This document shows, one piece after another, positions 46,231 to 57,720 of a DNA stretch of 64,000 nt. The DNA lies in NCBI GenBank assembly GCA_020747015.1, contig JAGTJM010000043.1, forward strand, positions 203,758 through 267,757, in the 5' to 3' direction. Position 1 is the stretch's first letter; the number at the start of each line of letters is the position of its first letter. The DNA is from Pyrenochaeta sp. MPI-SDFR-AT-0127. Lineage: Eukaryota > Ascomycota > Dothideomycetes > Pleosporales > Cucurbitariaceae. The notes beneath the pieces were generated by a model. That model had not been told where the DNA came from, ran no database searches, and worked only from the letters and a program-made list of their open reading frames with translations. The position numbers and the translations under genes were made by a program.

Positions 46231-46505
46231 GCACTTCGTCTTCTCGTCGCGACACCTTGTCCCTTTGCATCGGTTGCTCCCAGCATGTCGGTCAAACCTG
46301 GCAAGGCCTGTCACGACTCTTTGTTCATGGATATGATTTGGGCACGGCTATCGGTCTTCTCGGCGTTATGTTATGGGCGGTTTGGGATGGTTCTACGATA
46401 CAAGACCTAAGTCTTTACCCCGACTGGATATAGTCAAAGCATACATATTGTGCACACCTTCACACGCTCAGTATTCTGCATGTAACGTGATGTCGAATTA
46501 CCTCG

Positions 46506-47282
46506 TCATTGCTGTCTCGATTGCTCGTAATACCACCGTGAATCTGACGCCGCTTTCCCATTCTCCTTGACCTGCTCGTTGCTCTCAGTGTTCATCCAGC
46601 TTTCCACCGCCTCCTTCACAGCCTTGGAATCAGCTGTAACCCCAAACAAACCTCCCTCCACCCTGATGCTTTCCAAACTCCACTTCTTCAGATCATCACT
46701 TACGCTCTCCACCCCATCCTCCACAACAAGCACATCATACCCCCGATCACTCGCCTCCCGCACCGTACTACTCACACACGCGTCTGCCGTCACCCCACAA
46801 ACGACTAGATTCCTAATCCCCCTCGCCCTCAACGATAAATCCAGCTCTGTGTTTGCAAACGCCCCTCTCCCAGGCTTGTCAATAACCGGTTCATTAAGCA
46901 GCGGCTGCAACTCTGAAATAATATCATGTCCCCTCTCCCCTCTAATCAACAGCTTCCCCAACGGTCCCTGACTCCCAATCTCCCCGCCATTGACCCTACT
47001 CCTCCACTTCTCCCTGCTGCTCACAGTCGCCATGTGCGATGCATGCCCCTCGCGCGTATGGTAGATTGGAAATCCTGCGTGTCGAAATGTGGACAGAAGA
47101 GACACGAGGCGCGGAATTAGCGGCTGGAAGCGCGCAACGGAATACCCTTGCGAATCCAGGTACCCGCCGATGGAGAGGAAGTCGCGTTGCATATCGATTA
47201 TGAGTAGGGCGGTTGTGAGGGGAGACAAGGAGGAGTCGTGTGGGAAGGGATATGGGTTGGAGGATGGAATTTGAGACGTCAT
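46506..47282 (-). CDS. Isochorismatase-like cysteine hydrolase
   Basis: Single exon, 258 residues, with ATG at 47282. The catalytic triad of the family is visible: Asp30 in LLIIDMQRDF, Lys136 in VIDKPGRGAF and nucleophile Cys169 in CGVTADACVSST, followed by the usual non-prolyl cis-peptide-like region. The Rossmann-like core runs to about residue 230, with a short charged tail after it. Relatives hydrolyse isochorismate, nicotinamide, N-carbamoyl compounds or ureido compounds. Nothing here fixes the substrate. There is no signal peptide, so it is cytosolic. It converges with histone H4, with 275 bases between the stops. Confidence 0.88.
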   Translation of the reverse strand: MTSQIPSSNPYPFPHDSSLSPLTTALLIIDMQRDFLSIGGYLDSQGYSVARFQPLIPRLVSLLSTFRHAGFPIYHTREGHASHMATVSSREKWRSRVNGGEIGSQGPLGKLLIRGERGHDIISELQPLLNEPVIDKPGRGAFANTELDLSLRARGIRNLVVCGVTADACVSSTVREASDRGYDVLVVEDGVESVSDDLKKWSLESIRVEGGLFGVTADSKAVKEAVESWMNTESNEQVKENGKAASDSRWYYEQSRQQ

Positions 47283-48292
47283 TGTTCTTTTTTTTTTCGT
47301 ATGAGAACTGAAAATGGCTGTGGATAGATGGTAGGGAAGATTGGGATTGAGACTTTTGGTTGTGAAATGTAACTAGGATGAAAGCCGTACTAGAAGCCGT
47401 TTAACATGAGGCGGTGAGCAAATCCTCTTGAATGTGTGTTGGCAGGTATCGTGCATTGTTGCTAGTACGCTTTGGACTTTGACACTCTTAAGTATTTGAA
47501 TCGAACCTGTGCCCTGGACTTGCGTTAAAGATTGTGGTCGAGGGAAATGTGTACTTGTACTGGGTTGCGGGGTATAAAAGACCTTAAGCTCTGGGGCAGC
47601 AACTGTGACATACGAAAGCATCGGAAGACTGTATGCGAGAAAACGATATCAATCTCAGGCTACACATCAGTCCTCGTAATCACCAATATCATGTCAAGCT
47701 ATCGTTATGTGTTGATGTGTGTCGAGTCTCTGCAGTCCACATGGAGATTAGCAGGTACCATGTCCGCATCCATCGCCACACAACGTGCCAAACACTCCAC
47801 CATATTTCCACCAGCGAGCGAGACCGAAACCCTGAGTAACTTCTCCACACATGCCCAGCAACATGCAGACAGTGTACCTGTTCTTCCCTTCCTAGACATA
47901 CTTGCAGATACCTTACCCATGCACACCCCCACTTAGATCTGCCGGTTCGCGTTCTCCTATCTTGACCAATCGTGCATACACAACAAAGTCTCCGATAAGG
48001 CCATATGCACAGTGGACCTCCCTACATTCGAGACGATAGCAATCGTACCTTTCTAATCCAATGCGGCTCCTGATGCTGGCCCAATTGCTATCTCGATGAC
48101 GCGCTGCGCATCTGTACACCATGCATGCTGTGTCAACGGCTGCGGGTGACAAATCTACGTTATCTCACTGCAGACTGGGGTTGTGTATATTTAGCTATGG
48201 TGCTTCAGGCAAACGAGTCCGTGGGACCTCGCGGCCGGTTTATGCTTCTGGAGTCTTTGAGCCACTCTTCCCACTCTGCTTACCGTTACGAA
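47283..48292. other. Intergenic stretch, nothing recognised
   Basis: 1.0 kb between divergent genes. Short frames only. It should contain both promoters. Confidence 0.4.
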
Positions 48293-50043
48293 ATGGTCAA
48301 TATGGCGGACGATTTCGCTCTGGATTCGGAGAAGAAAGTGCAGAATGCTGTTGATACGGATGATGATGTGCTTGCGCAACTGGGATATACACAAGGCAAA
48401 TACAGTGGTTACTTTTGTTCGTGCGGGACCTGACAGTGTGCAGAACTCAAGCGCAGCTTTGGTCTACTTGGTATGGTCGGATTTTCCTTCAGTATCGTCA
48501 CGTCATGGACGGCGCTGTCAGGAGTTCTGATCATCGGGGTCGAGTCTGGTGGACCGCCGGTCATGATCTGGGGCTGGCTTGCTGTCTGCTTGGTCACTTT
48601 AGCTGTTGCATACTCAATGGCTGAGATGTGTAGCGCGTACGTACCCTACTCGATACCTCAGCAAAGTTTGTTGACTTGTACAGGTACCCTGTTGCTGGTG
48701 GACAGTACAGTTGGGTAGCAATTCTCGCACCGACGCGAGTAGCTAGAGGGCTGAGCTATCTTTGTGGATGGTAAGACAAATTGAAACGAAATGATTGGGA
48801 CACATGTACTTACTCTTTGCTCCCAACTTCAGGTTCATGCTCATTGGAATCATCTGCATGGGCGCAGTCAACAACTTTGTCGCTACAAACTTCGTTCTCG
48901 GCACCGCACAGCTCAACTACGGATTTACAATCGAGCGCTGGCACACAGTCTTGGTTGCGTACCTCATTACGTTTATCGCTGCATCATCGAATACCTTCCT
49001 CCCGCATATTTTGAACAAGCTGTCGAAAGCAATATTTGCCTGGAACCTACTCTCCTTTGTGGTATGTCTAGTAACTATTCTATCCAAGAACGACCACAAG
49101 CAATCGGCGAGCTACGTCTTCACAGACTTTCAAAACTTTACTGGTTGGAACGCACCATATGCAACATGTCTGGGCCTTTTACAGTCCGCATTTGGCATGT
49201 GTTGTTACGACGCGCCATCGCATATGACTGAAGAGATCAAGAATGCCCGGAAGCAAGCCCCCCGCGCCATCATTATGTCCGTCTACATCGGCTTCTTCAC
49301 AGGCTTCATCTGGCTGATCGCGCTATGCTTCTGCATCGGCGATCTCGAAACGACCGGCACGACAGCAACAGGCGTCCCCGTAATCGAGATCATCTTCAAC
49401 TCAACCGGAAGTGTCGCAGGAGCATCTACACTTGCGTCGATGATCGCCATTATCGCTTTGGTGAGCGCAAACTCACTCATGGCTGAAGGATCTCGCGCCG
49501 TCTACGCCTTCGCTCGAGACAATGGACTTCCATATTCCGACCTATTGAGCAAAGTCTCATCAAGAAGTGTACCAATGAATGCCATTATCCTGACAGCCGT
49601 GGTGCAAATGGCCTTCAACTCCATCTACTTTGGAACCACAACTGGCTTCAACACCATTATTGCTATTGCCACGCAAGGCTTCTGTGAGTCCTTCAACCCA
49701 TGTCGGACAGCCTGTGCTGATATGAATAGATCTTTCCTATCTTATACCACTTCTTTCGCGCATCCTAGCGCACTTCTCCGGCAAGAAGACGCGGCTGGAA
49801 GGACCCTATTCGCTTGGTCGATGGGGCATTGTCCTCAACATTATCGGCTTCTTGTATCTGGCTTTCATCTGTGTGGTTTCAAACCTGCCCACTGTCACTC
49901 CAGTGGATAGTGGAAACATGAATTACACCTCTGCAGCTACTGGCGTTGTCATGTTGGTAAGCTTGATCTTTTGGATCACAACGGGCCGGAAGAAGTTTAC
50001 TGGACCTGATGGAGGGAACCTTCTCGGTGTTGAGGGAAGCTAG
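48293..50043 (+). CDS. Amino-acid/GABA/choline-type permease (APC superfamily)
   Basis: Five exons, 48293..48395, 48444..48636, 48684..48770, 48833..49683 and 49730..50043, give 515 residues. The first intron starts with GC (GCAAAT) and ends TGCAG. Only this GC-AG splice gives the expected GYTQ-ELKRSFGLLGMVGFSF junction. The other introns are GT-AG. The protein has about twelve hydrophobic segments and the family marks FSIVTSWTALSG, VAGGQYSWVAILAP, a CYDAPSHMTEEIKNARKQAP loop and SRAVYAFARDNGLPYS. These fit the fungal GABA/choline/amino-acid permease group of the plasma membrane. The transported compound cannot be read from the sequence. It is adjacent to pol eta (-), with the two genes convergent. 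Confidence 0.87.
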
Positions 50044-50256
50044 CACAAGTCTAGGACTGGAATGAAAAGCGCGAATAACTAGAAGCGTATAATTGCACGC
50101 AGCTATCATATAAGTTATTGTGAACTAGTCTTCATTAGTTATATAAAACTGTGGTTCTCGAGCATGAGCCATGCCACGCAAAATCAATTCACAGCATAAC
50201 AGGGCATACTATGTGGATTTTTCAGGAATGAACTCAGTAATTTTTCAAGAGCATTG

Positions 50257-52431
50257 TCAACTTCCTCGGCCAAAAGCTAACTTGGCCTGGCCTTTCTCAA
50301 CCCCTCCGCCTCCTCCACCGCCTCTCCCCGCACCACTGCCTGGAGGCCTCCCCCGCCCTCTCCCAGGCTTTTGACCAGTGGGCATCTTCTTCACACTTTG
50401 CGTAATAGCCGCAGGCGGATTTCTTTCCTCTTGTCTCATCTCCTTTGACAGATCAAGCGCAAAATGGTAGTCTTCATGTTCGGCTTTTTCTGCTGATGGA
50501 AGGTGAACGTTACATCGGGCGCAAAAATAGGTGTCGAGAATTTGTTGATGCGGAGTAGGCTTCGCACGGGGCACTGGGGTGTCGAGCATGATTGAGTCTG
50601 GCTGATGGGAGGGTGGTGAGTGGGATTCCGGGCGTGGTTGCGCAGACGGTGGTGTATGGGCTCTATTAAGGTCATTTGAATCGTGTCGATCTAGTTGAGG
50701 TGTTGCGGGTCGTTCTACTCCGTACTCATGGATATCGTCTTCTACAAATGGATCGTCGACTTCGTGATCCATGTCATCTTCTGTTTCTTCTCTCGTAGAT
50801 TCGCTGTGTGCTTTCATTAATACTGCCCTAGCAGCATCGAAATCTTTCTTCTTATCATCCCGTGGACCAAAAAAGTTCGCAATGTTGCCTTTTGTTCTTC
50901 TCCGTTTTGCTGGCGGCTCGCCTCCAGTACTTGATCTCCCAGTCGACATCATAGCCTTTGCTTCCTCACCTCGCACGAGGAAGCCGCCGATCCCTTTGTT
51001 TTTCGCGATGCCGTCTTCAAAGCCGCCCACGCTCAATGACAGGTTGGCGCAAGGCCAAGCTCGTCCGTCAACGACAACCTGCGCCAAAAGATTCTTTGCT
51101 AAGTCAAAGAGTACAGCTTCAGAGAGAGGCTTCCCCTGAGGCAGAGGCGCTTGTCGACTTCTTGTCTGCCCTCCTTGCCTATGGTGTAGATTTATGGTCT
51201 TTGGTCTTCTCTTGTTCTCCAACACACCCTCCTCTACGCATCGTGAGAAAATATCAGCCACGAAAATCCGTAACCATCTTACACCCTGCTCGAAGGAGTT
51301 GATGGCAGGTCGAAACGACTTCGCAGAAAGCATACTTTTAATCTGTGTCCTTGGATTGACTTCGCTGTTCTCTTCTCCCCGGATAGTTGAGTATAGCCAG
51401 CTACCGGTATCATCACCAAGCTTCTTTAATTGATCCAGCGGCTGCTCCATTAGGTCTTTCACCAGATCTGTACCGAACATGGCAACAACCTCATCTCCTA
51501 ATTTCCCCCCTAGCATCCTAATTTTCGTGAACTTCATGCCCGATAGGAAGTGTTTGACAGCCCGATTTCGGATGACGGTCTGCTGATTCGGCTTCTTGTA
51601 TCCCGAGCCTAACTTTGAAAGCATCTTGTTCCTCGCCACGCCGCCAGAACATGTATACCCAAGTGTATCCTTGACGGCTTTTCTCACATCGCGTACAATT
51701 TCCGATGCAATCACCATGCACACATCATCCCAATCTGGATCCACGTCCTCTCCATCCTCTTCGCCAGTCTCGACAAGCGCATCAGCAGCCCAATCCAGCA
51801 CTGTTGTCGGCACTTTCGGTAGCCGTTCTGTTGGATCATCGTACGGCACCGCCCCGCTAAGCTCAGGATATCTTTGTAGGAGTATCGTATGCACTTGTGC
51901 ACTCAGATCCAGAAACACTTCATCGATACCCGCCTTCTCCACACGCTGCTCTTTCTCAGGAAGCGCTTCCTTTATGCATTTCAAGATCTTCCGGCTCTCC
52001 ATACGATACGGGTCCAAGCTAACTTTATGTGTCGCCATATCCTTGAACGAGTTCTCATGGTACGCCCATTTCTCGTCTCCCTCTTTCCACGTTGCGACGT
52101 GTTGCAGTACTATTTCGGGACATTGCTTCAGCGCTTCTGTAGTTGTGACGTGTCGATTTAGTCCGAATGCCCGTGCCGCGTAGTTGATCGCTATGAGACC
52201 TTGCCATTGTTGTACGGCAAGTGGCCGGGATGGGTCAATACCGAGGCGGACCGTCTCGCATTGCGCGTAGAAAGCATCGAGATCGACGTGTGCGATTACG
52301 CGAAGGGGTGTTTGTGGGCTGTAGGACTTGAGCTGGTGGAGTTGCTTGTAGGTGAATTTCGATTTGGGTATGCGGCGCGGGGAAGTGATGGAGAAGGGCG
52401 ATGATGCAAAGATTGGCCCTGGTGAGGACAT
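50257..52431 (-). CDS. RAD30: DNA polymerase eta (Y-family translesion polymerase)
   Basis: Single exon, 724 residues. The palm motifs are clear: VIAHVDLDAFYAQCE with the first metal-binding Asp, and KAGIDEVFLDL with the Asp-Glu pair. The finger segment AINYAARAFGLNRH and the GYTCSGGVARNKMLSKLGS box follow. The little-finger region runs to about residue 490. An acidic and Pro-rich linker precedes a UBZ-type ubiquitin-binding zinc finger (CARC with His pair, about residues 637-656). A Gly/Arg stretch follows, and a final GQAKLAF, with the earlier GNIANFFGP, resembles PCNA-interaction (PIP) motifs. Pol eta copies past UV cyclobutane dimers accurately in the nucleus. Length and domain order fit fungal Rad30. 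A long intronless gene is unusual in this window. Confidence 0.93.
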   Translation of the reverse strand: MSSPGPIFASSPFSITSPRRIPKSKFTYKQLHQLKSYSPQTPLRVIAHVDLDAFYAQCETVRLGIDPSRPLAVQQWQGLIAINYAARAFGLNRHVTTTEALKQCPEIVLQHVATWKEGDEKWAYHENSFKDMATHKVSLDPYRMESRKILKCIKEALPEKEQRVEKAGIDEVFLDLSAQVHTILLQRYPELSGAVPYDDPTERLPKVPTTVLDWAADALVETGEEDGEDVDPDWDDVCMVIASEIVRDVRKAVKDTLGYTCSGGVARNKMLSKLGSGYKKPNQQTVIRNRAVKHFLSGMKFTKIRMLGGKLGDEVVAMFGTDLVKDLMEQPLDQLKKLGDDTGSWLYSTIRGEENSEVNPRTQIKSMLSAKSFRPAINSFEQGVRWLRIFVADIFSRCVEEGVLENKRRPKTINLHHRQGGQTRSRQAPLPQGKPLSEAVLFDLAKNLLAQVVVDGRAWPCANLSLSVGGFEDGIAKNKGIGGFLVRGEEAKAMMSTGRSSTGGEPPAKRRRTKGNIANFFGPRDDKKKDFDAARAVLMKAHSESTREETEDDMDHEVDDPFVEDDIHEYGVERPATPQLDRHDSNDLNRAHTPPSAQPRPESHSPPSHQPDSIMLDTPVPRAKPTPHQQILDTYFCARCNVHLPSAEKAEHEDYHFALDLSKEMRQEERNPPAAITQSVKKMPTGQKPGRGRGRPPGSGAGRGGGGGGGVEKGQAKLAFGRGS

Positions 52432-53566
52432 TGTGGAGTATTCAGCTCATTGCAACGTCTGGACAGTATCCCGAAGGCTTGATTTGAGGTCTTTCCAAGA
52501 GCTGTAACGAAAGGTCTGCGGCCTGAAAGTTGCTACGGGATTCTTAGGCGCGAGGCGCGTAATCCCGCGATCCCGTGCATGCGCGTCATTCATCGAGTGA
52601 GATCGCGCTAGCCACTTTAGACTCTATTGGACCCCTGCCCACAGCGCGCACTGACCATTATATAAGAACTGTATGGGAAACATGTTCAATACAGAATCAC
52701 TAGCACATGTTGCCTAAACCCACCGCGAGACCGCGCGATTCAGCTTTCACTTGCTCTGCCCAGCGCCAATATTATCACAATCTAGTTGAAGAGCAGAATC
52801 GCAGAATCTATTCTCTTCCTTAGTCTACCAAGACAGCACAGTGAACTTCTAGAACCTCACAGCAAGGACATGCCGTCTGCTCCTAACTTTGCCTTCTTTC
52901 CTTCTTTTATCTCAAGCCTAAATCGACCCTCTACCTATTTACGATATCGCACACTACGCCTAGACACTTGTTTCCATTGCCCGTGCAACTCTCAAACTGC
53001 TAACCATAGGCGGCTCTACATAAAACCTGCGCTCACGCGTAAAACTCACACTTGAGAAGCACGAAGCACAACTTGGTGCGATCGACGATAGCCTAGAAGG
53101 CGCGTTGGCTTGACTGAAGGTCGCTAAAGACCGTGTGGAAGAAAACCCAAACTCAAACAAGGAGGAACAATTGAACAAGAAAAAAGGAGGGGACAAAGGA
53201 ATCAAGAGTCATGGATTCGAAGAAATGCACACCAGAACCAAAATATGTGTGGTGGTAAATAAGGCATGTGGGCGGGTTGAAAGAGTGATTGAGGAAGTGT
53301 GCATGGGAAGTCACGAAGAATACTTGTTGCGAGAACGTTTTGGAATATTCTGAACATGTTCAATTACACATCAGAGAGCGATGAAACTACACAGACTACA
53401 TGGCGTAATATCAATGCTTGGTCGAATGCACTATGCAAGTTCCACGCTCAATCGCACATGCGGGATCTCTTGGCTTCCAGCTGGCATCGTGTATGTGAAG
53501 TTCCAGAATTCAAATTCGCTACAAGCATGTTAGCATGACCCCCTGGCATCAATATATATGCAGTAC
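52432..53566. other. Intergenic stretch, nothing recognised
   Basis: 1.1 kb with no gene recognised, between two minus-strand genes. It contains the pol eta promoter near 52,432-52,700 and the 3' flank of the next gene. Confidence 0.4.
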
Positions 53567-55322
53567 TTACTTGATCGTCTTTCCAGCGCCACCACGCATA
53601 CCGTTATACGTGACCGTGTAGTTGCTGCTCACAGATCCGGTAGCATTGACCTTGATGCCTTCGACGTCTTCCCACTTGCTGACGTCCTTCTTACCCAACC
53701 AGGTGTTTGTCCCGACCAGGAATGAGAATCCACTCGTGGCGTTACCTTGCGGGTACTTCAAGTCTAGCGTGCCTTCGCTTACTTCCACAGCTAGTTCTTT
53801 GACCTGGGCATACAAGCTCAGCCATCCTACACTACCATCACTCCTCTTCCATTGCACAACCGCTGGGTTGAAGCTGTTGGGATTCTTTGCTGGGCCACCA
53901 ATCACGTTTTCAGAGAATGATTCCGCACCGATGGTGAGATTTGGAGACAGCCATGCACTGATATTGCGGGGGTAGGTGTCGAATGGTGGAGAAAAGGCAG
54001 AGGTATTCACACTGTGTGTACCAGGGAAGGTAGTCAGGGCAGAGAGAGTGTCGTTGGGTACCAGTGTGTTGTGGAAGGGGGCAACAATGGCAATGAGCGG
54101 GGAAATGGAGAAGTCGTTCTTGTGGCCCATGACCCATGGCTGGTAAACAGTTAGTAAAGCTGGAGCAAAGTTTAGGCTGGAGGCTTCGCAAAATGAACTT
54201 CGACGGGGCTTTCTCGTCAAGCTTAGTCACTTGAATGGAGATGAACTCACCTTTGGGTGGATAGGCGCATTTTCCTTGCCAACAAGCGTCCACATCTGTA
54301 AAGCCAGGATGCTCAGATACTTGTTCATATCGAACCCATAGCTGCGATCCCAAGGCCCGGCAACATTCTTTAGGTTCGCGTTATAAAGCTCTCCCAGCGA
54401 CGTCCAAGTATGCCTGATCATCTCTCCACCATGTTGACCCATCAAGCTATCTTCTGGCATGTACTTCGCCCAAAGAGTCAGTGCGAAGAGTGACACACCA
54501 GCGTAAGTTCCAGAGTTGAACTCAGAAAGTGTGTTATCGCGAGTAAATAGGTCGATTACTTCTTTGGCATAAGCCTCACCAGCGGTAGTCATGTTCGAGT
54601 CATTGGCTCGCCGACCAACCCAACCTGAGACGAACGCTCGCATAATGGATGGGTTGCTGTATGCGGGATACAGATTATCTGTATCCACGCCTCCGACTCG
54701 GTAGCTATCGCCAATTGTGGTATTGAACAAGCTTTCGAGCATGTAGTCCTGAACGTCCTGAGGAATGAGTTCTGGGAATTCTTCGAGCATCAGAACGAAC
54801 GTTGTGCCGACAAAGCCTCTCCAATTGGGATCCCATGAGTTGTAAATCACAGCCGGGTATTGCTTGGTTCCTACAGTGGGTTCTTCTGGATAGACCTGGT
54901 AGTCACCGAACCTGCTGGTGTTAGCCGCTGGACCAAACGCCTCCAATACTGGCAGCATTGACTTGATTGTTTCTCTGCGCAGTCTTGCCGTGAACTTACC
55001 ACTGATCGCTCTCGTTCTTGAATTGTGCACCAATAACGTTCTGCACAATCCTCACTGCTTGCTCCACATCGTCCGCCTCATTACGCGCCAACAATCCTGC
55101 TGCATACCAGACACTCGCCCTCGTGTCATGCGTCAGCGCTGCCGAGTCCAAGCTGAACAGGTATCCCTTCTCATTGTCGTAGTACAGATCCAGCCAGTCT
55201 AGAGACTCGTGCAACAAAGTCGAGGAGTGACTCTCTGTATCATTGCGCTTTGTCAATGCGCGGCCAGCAAGGACATGCTGACTCAAAAGCGCCAGAACAG
55301 CGCAATTCCTTGGAAAGATCAT
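53567..55322 (-). CDS. Secreted glycoprotein, conserved-looking but unrecognised
   Basis: Three exons, complement(55000..55322, 54251..54911, 53567..54139), give 518 residues. The introns run GTAAGT to AGCAG (codon TG|G) and GTGAGT to ACCAG (phase 0). I chose ATG 55322, giving a signal peptide (MIFPRNCAVLALLSQHVLAG) and a KR dibasic site soon after. The middle is helical and rich in aromatic residues, with DLYYDNEKGYLFSLDS, YNSWDPNWRGFVGTTFVLML, SGWVGRRANDS and GPWDRSYGFDMNKYLSILAL. At least nine NxS/T sites are present. This could be an (alpha/alpha)-barrel enzyme acting on glycans or terpenoids, but I do not recognise the family and assign no reaction. The stop at 53567 overlaps a possible donor (GTAAGT), so a further 3' exon is possible. 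Confidence 0.7.
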
Positions 55323-56330
55323 CTTAAACGTGGACAGCAACGAGCAGGCGACGGCAAACTCGAGGAGGAGAACTGGCGCGCCATATTATACTTGACCAAT
55401 TTTCCCTCCAACAAACCTCGGTCGACTAGTGAGCAAAGATCAAGCTTGGGAAACAGGGTTTGCGGGGCGAAACATGAAGTTTGGGGACGATCTCCGGGGT
55501 CTTGGGTAAAATTTTGTGGGGTTCGGCAGAAAGCGCTGCGAGGAGGTGACGATGCACTCGGAGATTACGTCGATGGGGGAAGTTTGGCCGGACATCTGCC
55601 AGGGACAGGGAAGGAGCTGCGGGGACCCTGCAGGGACCATCTCCGAAGCTAGGCACGACTTACGACAGCTCTCTAGTCAAGAGCAGCAGCTTTTATTGCT
55701 TCGTATACATCTGCAGCAGTTACCGGGCTCGCCGTAATCGAGAAACCGGAACAGTTATTTGATGGTTTCTAGGCGGCCTAGCAGTTGGTCACGACGGGGT
55801 TAGGGATAGCAGCTCGTGTGATTGAAAGACTTTTCTAGAAGAGGTGAATCGAAGGTACCGGGGTAGCGGACGTCTACACTAACTATAAAGAAAAGTAATT
55901 TCAAGATCTTGCTAGCCCCCTGGAAGCGATCCTCATGCAGCATATACAGGCATAGCCAATTCTTGCGGAGCTTGTGAACCATTGTATCAGCAGTATGCTT
56001 TTCGCAGACATAGGCCATCGGTCAAAGGGCTCTACAGAGTTTGTAAAACTGCATGGAAACATTTCTCAGGAGTGCATGTTGTGATCGATACTATGGACGA
56101 ATGTATAAACAAGGTCGCCCGCCGCCGACCCCTTGTTAGGCCCTGAAAACTGCAAGCAGAGACCGATGTGTGGCCTCATGGTCACTTCACTTTTCATTTC
56201 AAACATCATAAATGATTCTAGATAAGATTTAACCATAAAAATCGCGCCTCAGATGAGGATATTCGTCAGTTCATCACTGGCCAAGTCCGCCGGCTGCCTT
56301 AATATGCTCAGCGCAATCAAGCACTACAAA
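55323..56330. other. Intergenic stretch, nothing recognised
   Basis: 1.0 kb. The first 300 bases probably hold the promoter of the secreted glycoprotein gene. The rest contains only short frames and grades into the decayed region. Confidence 0.4.
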
Positions 56331-57300
56331 GCATGATGCAGGAGAAGTTGCTAAAGCAGTTGATGATATGCGAGTACGTTGTGTCTTCGACCTGTAACAT
56401 AAGTTCTAAACCCTTTCCTCCTAGGATTCCTTCTTGCCTGTCGTGTTACAGACCTTCGATCTTTATTAGATCAATGGACAGAGAAGGAAGTAAAGCCTAT
56501 GATTGTGAATATATTTGACGATGCCCTTGAATAGACAGTGTTGGGAATATAGTATCTGCTCAGCAGCGATCGTCCATGCGCGAAGGGGTTTCTATCAGTA
56601 GCCACTCAAGGCCACGCCTCAGTAGTGGAATCAGAAGTGGAAGTTTTAGACTCTGAAGCTATTCCCAGCGTTAGTGAAATCTTGTTAGTATACACAGGCT
56701 TTGTGGCTGTTGGTAAGAACCCAGACAAAATTGGCTCCGTGCGATGCACAATAGAGGATACTTTGATAAGATTATTGTCAATTGAGTCCTTTCTAGCAGC
56801 TTCAGAAAGTGGCCAAGGGCGAACAGTAAATCATCTTCGATTGTGGTGCTCATATCGACGCGTGCACTATGGACTACTATAATTGTATGGCGGCCACGAA
56901 TCGGTGGTGAAGCTGCTGCTAAACAAGCGGGCAGGCGTTCACGAGTTTGTTGACTACTTGGGTGCTCTACTCGAGGCAGCTTCTTCCGAACGCTACCGAT
57001 CTATTGTGTGACTTTTTTTAACAAGGGGCTCGATGTTAGTACAAACAATGGTGTTTGTAAAGCTGGTACATATATTAGGGCACCCACTACAGACAGTCTC
57101 GTGTTGCGACCTTCTCATTTGATAGGGGAGCAAATATCAACGCACATGGTGGAGACTATGGCGGTTTCACTCCGGGCAGCCTTTTGTGAAGGTCATAAAC
57201 AAGTAGCAAAATTCGATGCTTCGAAGAGGTTCCGACAAAGGGGTAGATGGCAAACGTGCGAGTCGGATACCATATCTGCATGGTAGGAGGGAAATCTGGC
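56331..57300 (+). pseudogene. Decayed ankyrin-repeat (NLR-like) fragments
   Basis: Ankyrin-repeat pieces are readable across stops and frame changes: near 56,885-57,000 a unit GGHESVVKLLLNKRAG followed by a LLEAASSER-like helix, and near 57,165-57,230 another with EGHKQVAKFDAS. An upstream piece (KQLMICEYVVSS, about 56,350-56,400) resembles the segment before ankyrins in fungal NACHT/NLR-type proteins, but weakly. Stops at about 56,518, 56,880, 57,010 and others rule out a working gene. Such genes belong to the same non-self recognition repertoire as HET proteins. Confidence 0.55.
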
Positions 57301-57720
57301 ATGATGAATAATATGGAAGCGAGCACAACAGAGTCTGATAGACGTATAATAGGATAGAGATTAACTTATACCTCCCAATTCCTCCCCTCCTGCGCCCTTA
57401 TATTATACGGCGCTCGTAAGTAAGGCGTAGCTAAGACGCACCCTTACTAGGGTTACGTGATGCGAGGCCTTTATACTCGTATCGTAGTTGACTCACCTTC
57501 GCGATTAATATGCTGCGGAATGTACGGAGATACCCTTACGAAATTATAGAGGAATGGTGCGGGTATAATGCCAAGGTAAAGTTATAACTCGTAAACGGTG
57601 CGAATGAAACGCAGAGGCGGAAGATATAGATCTCGTTTGAGCCTCATGGCCTACAAAGGGTAAATGCACCTTCTACCTCTATACTTTCCAAAACCCTAAG
57701 CCAGTCTAAATAGACGCCCG
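57300..57720. repeat. RIP-like TpA-rich block
   Basis: This block has a high density of TpA steps in words such as CTCGTAA, GTATCGTAG and TTATATTATAC, with few CpA steps. By an approximate hand count TpA is about twice ApT, which is the direction left by repeat-induced point mutation in ascomycete repeats. No terminal repeats or coding domains of a transposon are visible, so the original element is unknown. Confidence 0.4.
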
